A DNA stretch of 8,602 nucleotides from Bacteroidales bacterium (GTDB taxonomy: Bacteria; Bacteroidota; Bacteroidia; Bacteroidales; B18-G4): contig JAUXCL010000093.1 in assembly GCA_030618905.1 (NCBI GenBank), positions 1-8,602 on the forward strand. The letters are read 5' to 3'. The translations under genes were made by a program, and so were the position numbers. Below are positions 1 to 6,022 of the stretch, in pieces. Each line of letters opens with the position of its first letter. Within the stretch, counting starts at the first letter, position 1. Below the pieces are notes generated by a model, which did not search any database, was not told where the DNA came from, and saw only the letters and a list, made by a program, of their open reading frames with translations.

Positions 1-1044
1 CCCGACAATTTCTTCAATGATATCTTCAAGGGTAACCAAACCTGAAGTACCTCCGTATTCATCAACAATGATGGCCATATGGATCTTCTTCTCCTGAAAC
101 TCTTTTAAAAGAACGCTGATTTTTTTATTTTCCGGGACAAAGAAGGCATCCCTGATCAGGATATTCCATTTAAAGCCTTCCTTTTCATCAAGGTAAGGCA
201 AGAGGTCTTTAACATATAAGATCCCCTGTATCTTATCAAAGGATTCTTCATAAACGGGGATCCTGGAAAACCCCGACCTGATTATCTTTGCCATAATCTC
301 ATCAAATCCGTCATTTATTTCTACCGCCTCCACATCAATCCTGGATTTCATGATCTCACTGACTTCAATATCACCAAACTTAACAATGCCTTTCAATATT
401 TTCTTTTCATCCTCCGGCGTGCTTTCATCGGAGGTGATCTCAATCGCATCTGACAGGTCACTTATAGAAATATCCGGTCCTGTGCCCGCCAATCGTTTAT
501 CGATAAATGATGTCGACCTGATCAGGACTGAGCTCAAGGGATAAAAAACCTTAATGATGATATTCAGAGGAGGTGCCATTACCCTGGCAAAGTGAATAGC
601 TCTTGTGGCCGCATACATTTTAGGTACGATCTCACCGAACAACAAAATCATGGCCGTGACAATAATGACCTGTATCAGGAAAGCCAGCAGCGGGTAACTG
701 ATCAGGTCTAACATCTCACTGGTAATGAATACCGACAAAACCACGATCGCGACATTAATAAAATTATTTGAGATCAATATAGTAGCCAGTAATCGTTTCG
801 GCCTGTTCAGCAAATACAAAATAAGTCTGTTTTTGCGTGAAGAAGTTTCCTGAATATCCTTCAGCTGGGCTGGGTTAAGAGAGAAAAAAGCAACCTCGGA
901 CCCGGATATCATTGCCGAAAAAAACAATAACAGGATCATGGCTGCCAGGCCAGGAAGAACACTTACTGTAAATGCCTTAAAAATACCATGCAAGATAAAT
1001 AAGCCTGCATAAAGAACTAGGGAGGTACTATCCGGATCTTCCAA
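1..1044 (-). CDS. gldE: GldE-like CBS-domain membrane protein (gliding motility-associated), 3' end cut by window edge
   Basis: The reading frame is open from a TTG at 1044 to the window edge (348 residues); an in-frame TGA lies two codons upstream (1048-1050), so no longer start exists. The first ATG is at 939 (residue 36) and would cut into the first membrane segment, so TTG is preferred; the N-terminus LEDPD also looks like other GldE proteins as I remember them. Residues about 30-195 form a DUF21/CNNM-type domain with hydrophobic segments near 31-46, 86-108 and 113-137. Residues about 222-283 and 290-348 are a CBS pair, with FSRIPVYEE (259-267) and MAIIVDEYGGTSGLVTLEDI (323-342) as hallmarks. 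The usual C-terminal CorC/HlyC domain would lie outside the window. GldE supports GldD in Flavobacterium gliding; homologues also occur in non-gliding Bacteroidetes, so the role could be general membrane or metal transport. The ssb-gldE order fits the phylum, where gldD often follows. Confidence 0.87.
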   Translation of the reverse strand, partial: MEDPDSTSLVLYAGLFILHGIFKAFTVSVLPGLAAMILLLFFSAMISGSEVAFFSLNPAQLKDIQETSSRKNRLILYLLNRPKRLLATILISNNFINVAIVVLSVFITSEMLDLISYPLLAFLIQVIIVTAMILLFGEIVPKMYAATRAIHFARVMAPPLNIIIKVFYPLSSVLIRSTSFIDKRLAGTGPDISISDLSDAIEITSDESTPEDEKKILKGIVKFGDIEVSEIMKSRIDVEAVEINDGFDEIMAKIIRSGFSRIPVYEESFDKIQGILYVKDLLPYLDEKEGFKWNILIRDAFFVPENKKISVLLKEFQEKKIHMAIIVDEYGGTSGLVTLEDIIEEIVG

Positions 1045-1077
1045 TTGTCAAAAATTTAATCTACAATCTGTTGAATA

Positions 1078-1106
1078 CAAAATTATGTAAAAAACTGTAA
1101 TTCAAA
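1078..1106 (-). promoter_or_regulatory. Predicted Bacteroidetes-type promoter for gldE
   Basis: Read on the minus strand, TTTG (1106-1103) is followed after 17 bases by TAATTTTG (1085-1078). This matches the Bacteroidetes sigma-ABfr consensus TTTG/TTG, spacer of about 17-23, TAnnTTTG. It lies in the 75-base gap between the ssb stop and the gldE TTG start and would give a leader of roughly 25-30 bases. It implies that gldE can be transcribed independently of ssb. No experimental support is visible. Confidence 0.55.
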
Positions 1107-1119
1107 TTTAACTTAGGTT

Positions 1120-1545
1120 TTAAAATGGAAGGTCATCGTCCTGTGAAGCCGGTTCAGCAGCCTTAGTTTGGCTAACTGCCTTTGAATCTTTTGTTTCTGA
1201 ATAATCCATATCCCGCCTGCTACCCAGCATCGTCATATTATCGCCCAGAATTTCTGTGGTATAGCGCTTATTTCCTTCCTTATCTTCCCAGGAACGGGTC
1301 CTGATTTTGCCTTCGATGAAAACCTGGTTCCCCTTTTTAAGGTAATTCTCAGCAACTTCTGCCAATCCTCTCCAGAGCACGATGTTGTGCCATTCCGTTT
1401 GATCTACCCTTTCTCCGCTTTTATTCTTGTAGCTTTCTGTTGTAGCCAATGGGAAATTCGCCACTTTAGTTCCTGATTCAAGGGTTCTGACATCAGGATC
1501 TTTACCCAGATTTCCAATCAAAATCACTTTGTTAACTCCTGCCAT
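1120..1545 (-). CDS. ssb: Single-stranded DNA-binding protein SSB
   Basis: This 141-residue protein binds single-stranded DNA during replication, recombination and repair, normally as a tetramer of OB folds. Residues 1-105 form the OB fold, opening with MAGVNKVILIGNLGKDPDVR and containing the family motif TEWHNIVLWRGLAE and the KGNQVFIEGKIRTRSW strand region. A short low-complexity linker leads to the acidic tip DDDLPF, the docking peptide for partners such as RecQ, PriA and exonuclease I. The length is somewhat shorter than E. coli SSB (about 178) because the linker is short. The ATG start is preceded by an A-rich stretch without a Shine-Dalgarno sequence. It sits between mutY and gldE on the same strand, an order seen across Bacteroidetes. 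Confidence 0.97.
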   Translation of the reverse strand: MAGVNKVILIGNLGKDPDVRTLESGTKVANFPLATTESYKNKSGERVDQTEWHNIVLWRGLAEVAENYLKKGNQVFIEGKIRTRSWEDKEGNKRYTTEILGDNMTMLGSRRDMDYSETKDSKAVSQTKAAEPASQDDDLPF

Positions 1546-1576
1546 GCTAATTTTTTTTTGAGTTTAATACCGTGTA

Positions 1577-1584
1577 CAAAATTA
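1577..1584 (-). promoter_or_regulatory. Predicted -7 element (TAATTTTG) for ssb
   Basis: TAATTTTG on the minus strand fits the Bacteroidetes TAnnTTTG element and lies about 31 bases upstream of the ssb ATG. The octamer is identical to those before gldE and trpS. I see no clear TTTG or TTG at the expected distance upstream, so this rests on the -7 box and its position alone. Confidence 0.45.
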
Positions 1585-1671
1585 ATTCATTTCTGTTCAG
1601 CTTTTAAAACAGATCTTGCTTTTTCAACAAGTGTTGTAATAATTAATACCATTATTCGCTAATTGTCCCCT

Positions 1672-2721
1672 TCAATCTTGCATTTTTTTTATCTCAGGCA
1701 TCAATTCTTGTTGAATGAATTTATCTATGAGGCGGGGGAATGGGTATTGGTCTAGTTGCCCGGGTCCAATAGCAATGTACTCAGGTGAACGGTGAACGGT
1801 GAACAGTGAACGGAAATAATAAATATAAAACTTTGCGGAGATTAATTGATGGGTTAGCTGGTGTTTATATACAGATGATGTTTTGATGAGTTTAACCCTG
1901 CTATTGTTTTTATAAGATTCAAAGGTTTCCAGTTCTGGGAAGTCATACATGTTTTTCCAAATATCATTGCCTGTCCTTTTCCTGATCATAAAGACAAGCT
2001 CTTTTTTATTTTTCGACAGCATAACCAGGTAATGAAAAGATCTTCTCTTTTGTTTAATTTTTCTATCCATCACCGGCAGCTTATCAACCCTGCCCGAAAG
2101 ATGTGCCTGGCAAGCATGGCTTAAAGGACAGGTGTCACAGAGAGGATTTTTAGGTTTGCAATTTAAAGCTCCAAATTCCATGATGGCCTGGTTAAAATCA
2201 CCGGGCTTATGGTGATCTATCATCTCCAGAAGGATCTCATTGATCCGTTTAGCCCCTTTACCTGAGTTTACAGGGGTATCAACACCAAACAGCCTGGATA
2301 TTACACGTTTGACATTGCCATCCATTGCCGGAAAAGGCTGATTAAAGGCAATAGAAGCGATTGCACCCGCTGTATATTGTCCGATACCTTTAAGTTTCAA
2401 GATATTATTGTAATCTGCCGGGAAAGTTCCACCATAATCAACAAATATTATTTTGGCAGCCGATAACATATTTCTTGCCCTGGAATAATAGCCTAATCCC
2501 TGCCACATTTTCAGGACTTCCTGTTCCGATGCCCGGGCTAGTGATCGAATATCGGGGTACTTATCAACAAAGTTCAGATAATACTCCAAGCCCTGCTCCA
2601 CACGGGTTTGCTGCAAGATGATCTCCGACACCCAGATCAGATATGGGTCCCTGGTTTTTCGCCATGGGAGGTCCCTTTTATGATCCCCATACCACTCGAG
2701 TAGAATTTTAGTGATATTCAT
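1672..2721 (-). CDS. mutY: A/G-specific adenine DNA glycosylase MutY
   Basis: MutY removes adenine mispaired with 8-oxoguanine or guanine in base-excision repair. Counting from the ATG at 2721 (349 residues), the catalytic Glu is E33 in SEIILQQTRV. The helix-hairpin-helix is at 110-118 (LKGIGQYTA), and the catalytic Asp is D134 in AMDGNVKRV. The [4Fe-4S] cluster ligands are C187, C194, C197 and C203, with the standard C-x6-C-x2-C-x5-C spacing. Residues from about 225 form the C-terminal MutT/NUDIX-like 8-oxoG-recognition domain. All key residues are present, so the enzyme should be active. A GTG at 2727 could add two residues. No strong promoter box is seen; TTTCTTTG at 2764-2757 is a one-mismatch candidate. 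A 28-bp heptad repeat lies inside the C-terminal domain. Confidence 0.96.
   Translation of the reverse strand: MNITKILLEWYGDHKRDLPWRKTRDPYLIWVSEIILQQTRVEQGLEYYLNFVDKYPDIRSLARASEQEVLKMWQGLGYYSRARNMLSAAKIIFVDYGGTFPADYNNILKLKGIGQYTAGAIASIAFNQPFPAMDGNVKRVISRLFGVDTPVNSGKGAKRINEILLEMIDHHKPGDFNQAIMEFGALNCKPKNPLCDTCPLSHACQAHLSGRVDKLPVMDRKIKQKRRSFHYLVMLSKNKKELVFMIRKRTGNDIWKNMYDFPELETFESYKNNSRVKLIKTSSVYKHQLTHQLISAKFYIYYFRSLFTVHRSPEYIAIGPGQLDQYPFPRLIDKFIQQELMPEIKKMQD
1784..1811 (+). repeat. Four tandem 7-bp units (GGTGAAC x3, AGTGAAC) inside mutY
   Basis: The plus strand shows three perfect GGTGAAC units (1784-1804) and one AGTGAAC (1805-1811). Read as mutY, the array encodes the segment around RSLFTVHRSPE, in a loop of the MutT-like domain where homologues vary in sequence. 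The unit length of seven is not a multiple of three, so successive units are read in different frames. Short heptad arrays of this kind occur, as I recall, between genes in many Bacteroidetes genomes; one inside a coding gene is less usual. Confidence 0.85.
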
Positions 2722-2801
2722 ATCCACAAAGAAACTTTTTTATTTTGAGAACATTACAAAGAAAAAAATATTCAAAAAAGAGGTTGAAAATAAAAAATTT
2801 A

Positions 2802-2809
2802 TATCTTTG
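2802..2809 (+). promoter_or_regulatory. Predicted -7 element (TATCTTTG) for HU
   Basis: TATCTTTG matches TAnnTTTG and lies 48 bases upstream of the HU ATG, in an AT-rich region. A possible upstream GTTG (2783-2786) is only 15 bases away, a little short for the consensus spacer. The promoter faces away from mutY, so 2722-2857 is a divergent control region. Confidence 0.5.
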
Positions 2810-2857
2810 CTCCCCACAATCAGAAACTTAATTGAACCTATTAAAATATATAACATC

Positions 2858-3142
2858 ATGACAAAAGCAGAAATCGTAACAGAAATTGCTAACAAAACAG
2901 GTATTGAGAAAGTAGCCGTTCAGGCAACTGTAGAGGCTTTCATGGACACTGTAAAGGGTTCCCTTAACAAAGGTGAAAATGTGTACCTCAGGGGATTTGG
3001 AAGCTTTACAATCAAGAAAAGAGCACAAAAAACAGGCAGGAATATTTCAAAGAATACAACAATTATTATTCCAGCCCACAACATCCCTTCTTTTAAACCT
3101 GCAAAAACGTTTGTAAACGACGTGAAAAAAAGTGTCAAATAA
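2858..3142 (+). CDS. HU/IHF family DNA-binding protein
   Basis: This 94-residue histone-like protein bends and compacts DNA as a dimer. It opens MTKAEIVTEIANKTGI with the helical dimerisation region (1-40). The conserved turn RGFGSFTIKKRAQKTGRN (45-62) precedes the beta-arm, where GRNISKNTTIIIPAHN replaces the common GRNPxTG form, as is usual in Bacteroidetes HU. The protein ends with FKPAKTFVNDVKKSVK. The frame is open upstream to 2711, but that extension is low-complexity, has no family similarity and contains the likely promoter, so the ATG at 2858 is the start. The start is preceded by AT-rich sequence without a Shine-Dalgarno motif. A small basic ORF follows 24 bases downstream, and the shared terminator suggests co-transcription. 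It could be named hupB-like; I cannot tell HU from an IHF-like paralogue here. Confidence 0.95.
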   Translation: MTKAEIVTEIANKTGIEKVAVQATVEAFMDTVKGSLNKGENVYLRGFGSFTIKKRAQKTGRNISKNTTIIIPAHNIPSFKPAKTFVNDVKKSVK

Positions 3143-3150
3143 TATTTTTG
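3143..3150 (+). promoter_or_regulatory. Possible -7 element (TATTTTTG) before the small basic ORF
   Basis: TATTTTTG fits TAnnTTTG and begins directly after the HU stop codon, 16 bases before the small ORF's ATG. There is no TTTG at a suitable distance (the nearest, 3110-3113, is 29 bases away), and T-rich stretches match easily by chance, so this is a weak call. If real, it would give the small ORF its own transcript with a very short leader. Confidence 0.2.
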
Positions 3151-3166
3151 TTTAACTACTGATACT

Positions 3167-3256
3167 ATGCCAAGCGGGAAAAAGAAGAAAAGACACAAGA
3201 TGGCTACCCATAAACGCAAAAAGCGTTTACGGAAGAATAGGCATAAGAAGAAATAA
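3167..3256 (+). CDS. 29-residue highly basic small protein, candidate small ribosomal protein (bL38-like)
   Basis: The ORF starts MPSGKKKKRHKMATHKRKK and runs 29 codons to TAA at 3254-3256. It has 12 Lys, 5 Arg and 3 His and no acidic residue. The codons are mixed (AAA and AAG; AGA, AGG, CGC, CGT and CGG), so it is not a simple nucleotide repeat and looks selected as protein. It sits 24 bases after HU and only two bases before a strong terminator, so it is the last cistron of that transcript. I recall near-identical short MPSGKK...HKKK proteins in other Bacteroidetes, usually hypothetical. The size and charge resemble tiny ribosomal proteins such as bL36, Thx or the bL38 protein found in the Flavobacterium johnsoniae ribosome structure. 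Assignment to bL38 is inference; I cannot align the sequences here. That it is a real gene is more secure than its function. Confidence 0.72.
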   Translation: MPSGKKKKRHKMATHKRKKRLRKNRHKKK

Positions 3257-3257
3257 G

Positions 3258-3296
3258 AACAATTACATAATGCGTACTGTGTTATGTAATTGTTTT
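3258..3296 (+). terminator. Rho-independent terminator after HU and the small ORF
   Basis: A perfect 13-bp inverted repeat, AACAATTACATAA (3258-3270) and TTATGTAATTGTT (3282-3294), encloses an 11-base loop and runs into a T stretch (3293-3296). The stem is long but AT-rich. It starts two bases past the small ORF's stop, which places the end of the HU transcript here and separates it from rng. Confidence 0.75.
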
Positions 3297-3346
3297 CATA
3301 CATCTTTCCGCCAAACTGCATTTAATGCCTGCCTAACTTCATAACA

Positions 3347-3377
3347 CCATGTAAGGGTGCACATCCGCACAACATGG
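3347..3377 (+). other. Stem-loop in the leader just upstream of rng
   Basis: An outer stem CCATGT (3347-3352) and ACATGG (3372-3377) encloses an inner stem GTGC (3357-3360) and GCAC (3367-3370) with the six-base loop ACATCC and a small asymmetric internal loop. It ends 16 bases before the rng TTG start and has no T tract, so it is not a terminator. It could be an RNA leader structure for post-transcriptional control, but no promoter box is recognisable upstream (3297-3346). It may also be chance. Confidence 0.35.
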
Positions 3378-3393
3378 TTAAATTGTATTTAGA

Positions 3394-4944
3394 TTGAATA
3401 AGGAATTAATCATCGATTCGGGTCCCAACGAAGTCAACTTAGCACTTCTGGAGGAAAAGTCCCTCGTCGAACTTCACAAAGAAAACTTCAATAACAACTA
3501 CTCTGTTGGTGATGTTTATCTCGGCAAGGTCAGAAGGATCATGCCCGGACTGAATGCAGCCTTTGTTGATGTTGGTTATGAGAAAGATGCATTCTTGCAT
3601 TACCTGGATCTTGGCCCACAGGTCAGATCGCTGAATAAATTTATCAAGCTTTATCTCTCTCACAAATCGAAGCCACGTAGCTTACAGGATTTCAACCTGG
3701 AAAGAGACATTGAAAAAACCGGTAAGGTATCCCAGGTTTTGAGATCTAATCAACAAGTACTTGTACAGATTGCCAAGGAACCCATTTCCACCAAGGGCCC
3801 ACGGCTTACGTCAGAAATTTCATTTGCAGGCCGCTACCTTGTGCTTGTCCCCTTTTCTAATCGTATTTCTATATCTCAAAAGATCAAAAGTCCGGAAGAA
3901 AGAAATCGGTTGAAAAGGCTGATACAAAGTATTAAACCCAATAATTTTGGTGTGATTATCAGGACAGTGGCTGAAAATAAGATGGTTGCTGACCTTGATA
4001 CAGACTTGAAAAATCTCACCATGCGTTGGGAAAGTGGAATGAAGAATCTCCTCCATGCACGCCCGCCAAAAAAGATTGCCAGTGAGTTGGACAAAACATC
4101 CGCTTTACTGCGCGACCTTCTTAGCGAATCATTTAACAACGTGCATGTCAATAACCCTGTCGTTTATGATGAGATTAAAAGTTTTATTGCCAAAATTGCT
4201 CCACAAAAGGCAGATATCGTCAAGTTATATAAGGGGAGGGTCCCTATTTTTGACCATTTTGGTGTTGACAAGCAAATCAAGAGCTCATTTGGCAAAACCG
4301 TAACCATCAAAAGCGGGGTTTACCTCATCATCGAGCATACTGAAGCTTTGCACGTGATCGATGTGAATAGCGGACACCGGATCGTTCAGGACAATAGCCA
4401 GGAGAATAATGCATTACATGTTAACCTGGAAGCCGCAACCGAAATAGCAAGGCAACTCAGGCTTCGGGATATGGGTGGGATCATCGTGATCGATTTTATC
4501 GACATGAACGAAGCCAAACACCGGCGCGCTTTGTTCAATAAACTAAAAGAAGAGATGGCGAGGGACAGGGCCAAGCATACCATCCTTCCTCCAAGTAAGT
4601 TTGGATTGGTCCAGATCACAAGACAAAGGGTCAGGCCCGAGGTGAATGTCAAGATTGTTGAAAAATGTCCTACCTGTGGAGGTACCGGAGAGATCAAGCC
4701 CAGCATCATTCTCATTGATGAGATTGAAAACAACCTCGAATACCTGTTAAAGGAGCAAAACGAAAAGGTGATCAAAATTGAACTGCATCCTTATCTCCAT
4801 GCTTTCCTGACAAGGGGCATTCTATCCATTCAAATGAAATGGTACCGTAAGCACCGGAAATGGATTCGCCTGGAGGCAAACAATGCTTATCATTACCTTG
4901 AATATCATTTCTTTGACAAGAGTAATGAAGAGCTTAAAATGTAA
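3394..4944 (+). CDS. rng: Ribonuclease G/E family endoribonuclease
   Basis: RNase G/E cleaves single-stranded AU-rich RNA with a preference for 5'-monophosphate ends; it matures 16S rRNA and turns over mRNA in the cytoplasm. The protein (516 residues) begins MNKELIIDSG. An S1 RNA-binding domain covers about 37-130, with GKVRRIMPGLNAAFVDVGYE at 44-63 and an insertion around 76-110. The catalytic DNase I-like region holds the metal-binding aspartates D323 (VIDVNSG) and D367 (VIDFIDMNE). FGLVQITRQR (403-412) and the Zn-link cysteines C425 and C428 (CPTCGGTGE) follow. The long disordered degradosome tail of RNase E is absent, so this is the RNase G form. An in-frame TAA at 3379-3381 leaves TTG at 3394 as the only sensible start; no ATG occurs before residue 50. 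It lies between HU and trpS, both facing the same way. Confidence 0.95.
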   Translation: MNKELIIDSGPNEVNLALLEEKSLVELHKENFNNNYSVGDVYLGKVRRIMPGLNAAFVDVGYEKDAFLHYLDLGPQVRSLNKFIKLYLSHKSKPRSLQDFNLERDIEKTGKVSQVLRSNQQVLVQIAKEPISTKGPRLTSEISFAGRYLVLVPFSNRISISQKIKSPEERNRLKRLIQSIKPNNFGVIIRTVAENKMVADLDTDLKNLTMRWESGMKNLLHARPPKKIASELDKTSALLRDLLSESFNNVHVNNPVVYDEIKSFIAKIAPQKADIVKLYKGRVPIFDHFGVDKQIKSSFGKTVTIKSGVYLIIEHTEALHVIDVNSGHRIVQDNSQENNALHVNLEAATEIARQLRLRDMGGIIVIDFIDMNEAKHRRALFNKLKEEMARDRAKHTILPPSKFGLVQITRQRVRPEVNVKIVEKCPTCGGTGEIKPSIILIDEIENNLEYLLKEQNEKVIKIELHPYLHAFLTRGILSIQMKWYRKHRKWIRLEANNAYHYLEYHFFDKSNEELKM

Positions 4945-4961
4945 ACCTTTCCGGTTTTTTT
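4943..4961 (+). terminator. Short terminator-like hairpin after rng
   Basis: AAACC (4943-4947) and GGTTT (4953-4957) pair around the five-base loop TTTCC and merge into a run of seven T (4955-4961). The hairpin overlaps the end of the rng stop codon. The stem is short and weak, so termination may be partial. Confidence 0.45.
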
Positions 4962-4992
4962 CTGTTATATAATCAGGCTTTTTTGTAAACAC

Positions 4993-5000
4993 TAATTTTG
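4993..5000 (+). promoter_or_regulatory. Predicted -7 element (TAATTTTG) for trpS-hflX
   Basis: TAATTTTG matches TAnnTTTG 14 bases upstream of the trpS ATG, and the octamer is the same as before ssb and gldE. A clear upstream TTTG at 17-23 bases is missing (the TTTG at 4982-4985 is too near). With the terminator-like hairpin after rng it suggests that a new transcript starts here and carries trpS and hflX with a very short leader. Confidence 0.45.
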
Positions 5001-5014
5001 TATTTTCGCAAATT

Positions 5015-6010
5015 ATGGATAGAGTAGTAAGCGGCATCAGGCCAACCGGCAATTTACACCTGGGCAATTATTTTGGTGCGATCAGGAATTTCATTAAAAT
5101 GCAGGATGAAAATGACTGTTTCTTTTTCATTGCAGATTATCATTCATTAACCACACACCCTACTCCAGACGACCTGCATGGCAATGTAAAGCAGGTTCTT
5201 GTCGAATACCTTGCCAGCGGATTAGACCCTGATAAGGCAACACTTTATATTCAGAGTGACGTAAGCGAGGTCGCTGAATTATACCTCTTGCTTAACATGA
5301 ATGCTTACCTGGGTGAGTTGGAAAGGTGTACATCATTTAAGGAAAAGGTCAGGAAACAATCTGAGAATGTGAATGCCGGATTATTGACTTATCCAACACT
5401 CATGGCTGCTGACGTGATCATCCATAAGGCTTTGAAAGTACCTGTCGGCAAAGACCAGGAGCAGAACCTGGAAATGATGAGAACATTTGCCAGGCGCTTC
5501 AACCGCATGTATAAAACGGAATTATTCCCCATCCCAAAAGCATTTAATTTTGGAGAGGAACTGATTAAAATTCCTGGCCTGGATGGAAGTGGGAAAATGG
5601 GTAAATCTGAAGGGGAAGGAAATGCCATTTTCCTGAATGATGAGCCGGAAGTGATCAGGAAAAAAGTAATGAGGGCTGTGACCGACAGTGGCCCGCAAAG
5701 CATGAACCAGGTCAAACCTGAACCTATTGAGAACCTGTTTAACCTCATGAAAGTGGTATCTGGCGAGGAGACTGTAAGCTTCTTCGATGATCAGTATAAT
5801 ACTTGCCAGATCCGGTATGGAGATATGAAAAAACAGCTTGCTGAAGACATCATTCTCTTTACCACTCCATTCCTTGAGAAGATCAAAGCTTTATCCGCGG
5901 ATAATGAGTACCTCAGAAAAGTTGCCAAACAAGGTGCTGATAAAGCACGCGAAAGCGCACGTAAAACCTTGAATGAGGTACGTGAAATCATAGGATTTAA
6001 AACCTTTTGA
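5015..6010 (+). CDS. trpS: Tryptophanyl-tRNA synthetase
   Basis: This class I aminoacyl-tRNA synthetase charges tRNA-Trp with tryptophan using ATP, as a cytoplasmic homodimer. At 331 residues it has the normal bacterial length. The Rossmann fold opens with VVSGIRPTGNLHLGNYFGA (4-22), which carries the HIGH-type motif (HLGN, 15-18). ADYHSLT (40-46), YPTLMAADVI (126-135) and VGKDQEQNLE (144-153) are family motifs for tryptophan and ATP binding. The KMSKS loop is KMGKS (194-198), a common TrpRS variant in this phylum. The C-terminal helical anticodon-binding region ends with a short lysine- and arginine-rich helix. The ATG start sits in AT-rich sequence with no Shine-Dalgarno. hflX begins 12 bases after the stop, so the two genes are probably one operon. 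Confidence 0.97.
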   Translation: MDRVVSGIRPTGNLHLGNYFGAIRNFIKMQDENDCFFFIADYHSLTTHPTPDDLHGNVKQVLVEYLASGLDPDKATLYIQSDVSEVAELYLLLNMNAYLGELERCTSFKEKVRKQSENVNAGLLTYPTLMAADVIIHKALKVPVGKDQEQNLEMMRTFARRFNRMYKTELFPIPKAFNFGEELIKIPGLDGSGKMGKSEGEGNAIFLNDEPEVIRKKVMRAVTDSGPQSMNQVKPEPIENLFNLMKVVSGEETVSFFDDQYNTCQIRYGDMKKQLAEDIILFTTPFLEKIKALSADNEYLRKVAKQGADKARESARKTLNEVREIIGFKTF

Positions 6011-6022
6011 TAATCCCTGTTC

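Noticed and set aside
151..160. Palindrome CCTGATCAGG, recurring near 517 and 6623
   Set aside because: All copies lie within coding sequence, where they follow from common Leu, Ile and Arg codons (ATC AGG). Spacing is irregular and there is no promoter nearby.
350..544. 64-codon plus-strand ORF opposite gldE
   Set aside because: It is antisense to the CBS and linker region of gldE, where the minus-strand frame is clearly conserved; no independent support.
1620..1671. Possible terminator after mutY, around CAACAAGTGTTG (1625-1636)
   Set aside because: The stem is only about five base pairs with almost no loop and no T run on the minus strand. mutY transcription may continue into ssb.
1784..1811. 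Heptad array considered as a CRISPR or phage attachment site
   Set aside because: Units are directly adjacent with no spacers, and no cas, integrase or tRNA gene is near, so it is a simple tandem repeat.
2711..2857. N-terminal extension of HU in the same frame, starting at an ATG at 2711
   Set aside because: The extension is low-complexity Lys/Phe/Ile-rich sequence with no HU similarity, overlaps the mutY start and contains the TATCTTTG promoter-like box. The ATG at 2858 begins exactly at the conserved HU N-terminus.
2920..3321. 133-codon ORF on the minus strand opposite HU and the small ORF
   Set aside because: It is an antisense shadow: its hydrophobic Phe/Leu-rich composition is what Lys codons give when read backwards, and it spans the terminator hairpin.
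4386..4775. 129-codon minus-strand ORF inside rng, and similar ORFs inside trpS (5389-5748) and hflX (6244-6588)
   Set aside because: Each lies wholly opposite a strongly conserved gene, has Ser/Leu-rich shadow composition and shows no recognisable domain.
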